Positions 63,399 to 64,000 of a stretch of DNA of 64,000 nucleotides are shown one piece after another. Source of the DNA: Stenotrophomonas africana (GTDB taxonomy: Bacteria > Pseudomonadota > Gammaproteobacteria > Xanthomonadales > Xanthomonadaceae); contig NZ_JABEME010000001.1 of the NCBI RefSeq assembly GCF_013004645.1, positions 186,001-250,000 of the forward strand, written 5' to 3'. Made by a program: the position numbers and the translations under genes. Position 1 is the first letter of the stretch, and the number at the start of each line of letters is the position of its first letter. The notes beneath the pieces were generated by a model that saw only the letters and a program-made list of their open reading frames with translations, was not told where the DNA came from and ran no database searches.

Positions 63399-64000
63399 TT
63401 ATTCCAGGTTCACCGACGAGGCCAGTACATAGCCTTCGTTGCGCACGGTCTTGATCAGGCCGTCCGGGCCACCGTCGTCACCCAGCTTGTTGCGCAGCCG
63501 GCTGACCTGCAGGTCGATGGCGCGGTCCTGCGCTTCGTAGTTGCGGCCACTGCTGAGCGCCACCAGCTGTTCGCGCGACAGCACCTTGTTGGCATGGGCG
63601 ATGAACACCCGCAACAGGCGGAACTCGGCGCCGGACAGCACCACTACGCGGTCGTCCGGATCCACCAGGTGGCGATGTTCCAGGTCGAACACCCAGCGCG
63701 AGAAACGTGCGCGCCGCACCGCCAGGGGTTCGAGATTGGCCGGCAGCGCCTCGGTCCGGCGCAGCACGTTGCGGATGCGCGCCAGCAGCTCGCGCGGTTC
63801 GAACGGCTTGGCCAGGTAGTCGTCGGCACCCATTTCCAGGCCCAGCACACGGTCGATCGGCTCGGCGCGTGCGGTCAGCATGATCACCGGCGTGTTCGAG
63901 CGCGCGCGCAGGTCGCGGCACAGGGTCAGGCCATCCTCACGCGGCAGGTTGAGGTCGAGCACGATCAGGTCCACGTGCTCACGGTCCAGCAGCTGGCGCA
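63399..64000 (-). CDS. OmpR-family response regulator (N-terminus cut by window edge)
   Basis: This is the DNA-binding partner of the kinase downstream. The receiver domain is cut at the right edge, so the first acidic pair is not visible; the phospho-acceptor aspartate in LIVLDLNLPREDG and lysine in DDYLAKPFEPREL are present. The C-terminal winged helix (about the last 100 residues) has LSGAEFRLLRVFIAHANKVLSREQL and the recognition-helix region AQDRAIDLQVSRLRNKLG. At least 200 residues are in the window. Target genes are unknown. Confidence 0.93.
   Translation of the reverse strand, partial: RQLLDREHVDLIVLDLNLPREDGLTLCRDLRARSNTPVIMLTARAEPIDRVLGLEMGADDYLAKPFEPRELLARIRNVLRRTEALPANLEPLAVRRARFSRWVFDLEHRHLVDPDDRVVVLSGAEFRLLRVFIAHANKVLSREQLVALSSGRNYEAQDRAIDLQVSRLRNKLGDDGGPDGLIKTVRNEGYVLASSVNLE

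Overview
The window is 64 kb of high-GC chromosome from a gammaproteobacterium of the Xanthomonadaceae, most likely Stenotrophomonas (maltophilia group). The basis is protein-family content, gene order, and many short stem-loops headed by GTAG that match the SMAG repeats described for S. maltophilia. This is recognition from memory; no search was run. I see no rRNA, tRNA, CRISPR array, prophage or insertion sequence. Almost everything is single-copy chromosomal coding sequence in tight operons, often with 4-bp ATGA overlaps.

Layout: 1-4.4 kb holds the end of miaB and a convergent three-gene ABC exporter (lipoprotein adaptor, ATPase, ABC-2 permease). 4.4-11.5 kb holds a DnaA-box-rich gap, ybeZ (phoH-like), ybeY, three small unknown envelope genes, corC/ybeX, an Lnb-like DUF4105 membrane protein, and corA. 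11.6-22.5 kb is a putrescine uptake and catabolism region: succinate-semialdehyde dehydrogenase-like ALDH, potIHG, a flavin monooxygenase on the other strand, potF, puuA, puuD and divergent puuB. 22.5-28.6 kb is a signalling island: two tandem MASE1 proteins with degenerate kinase ends around a small exported protein, a REC-REC-GGDEF protein behind a FliA-type promoter, and a bacteriohemerythrin behind a perfect FNR-type box. 28.6-33.8 kb holds an MFS symporter, an unknown anchored protein, puuC-like ALDH and an omega-amino-acid transaminase, so the enzymes to take putrescine to succinate are nearly all in the window.

33.8-47.1 kb holds an orphan ParB-like gene, a DUF445 protein, a Fur-box-preceded DUF3649-PepSY-DUF3325 operon, rlmKL, a small esterase, an AmpD-family amidase, a mercaptopyruvate sulfurtransferase, a DUF1289-Nudix fusion, an FKBP isomerase, an enoyl-CoA hydratase, a small basic protein and nth. 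47.1-55.2 kb is a Pho regulon block: a phosphate-selective porin, two tandem pstS genes, pstC, pstA, pstB and phoU, with good Pho boxes before the porin and both pstS genes. 55.4-57.9 kb is an hvfABCX/buf-type operon: an exported small protein with four EGKCG motifs, a DUF692 MNIO oxidase, a DUF2063 partner and a DoxX membrane protein. It is predicted to make a Cys-modified, metal-binding ribosomal peptide. The window ends with rnt, a 1008-residue propeller-GGDEF sensor and a two-component pair whose regulator runs off the right edge.

The main points for follow-up are the ribosomal metallophore operon next to phoU, the tandem MASE1 pseudo-kinase module, the Lnb-like protein in the place where lnt follows ybeX in enterics, and a two-copy cruciform repeat with a conserved core and covarying arms.
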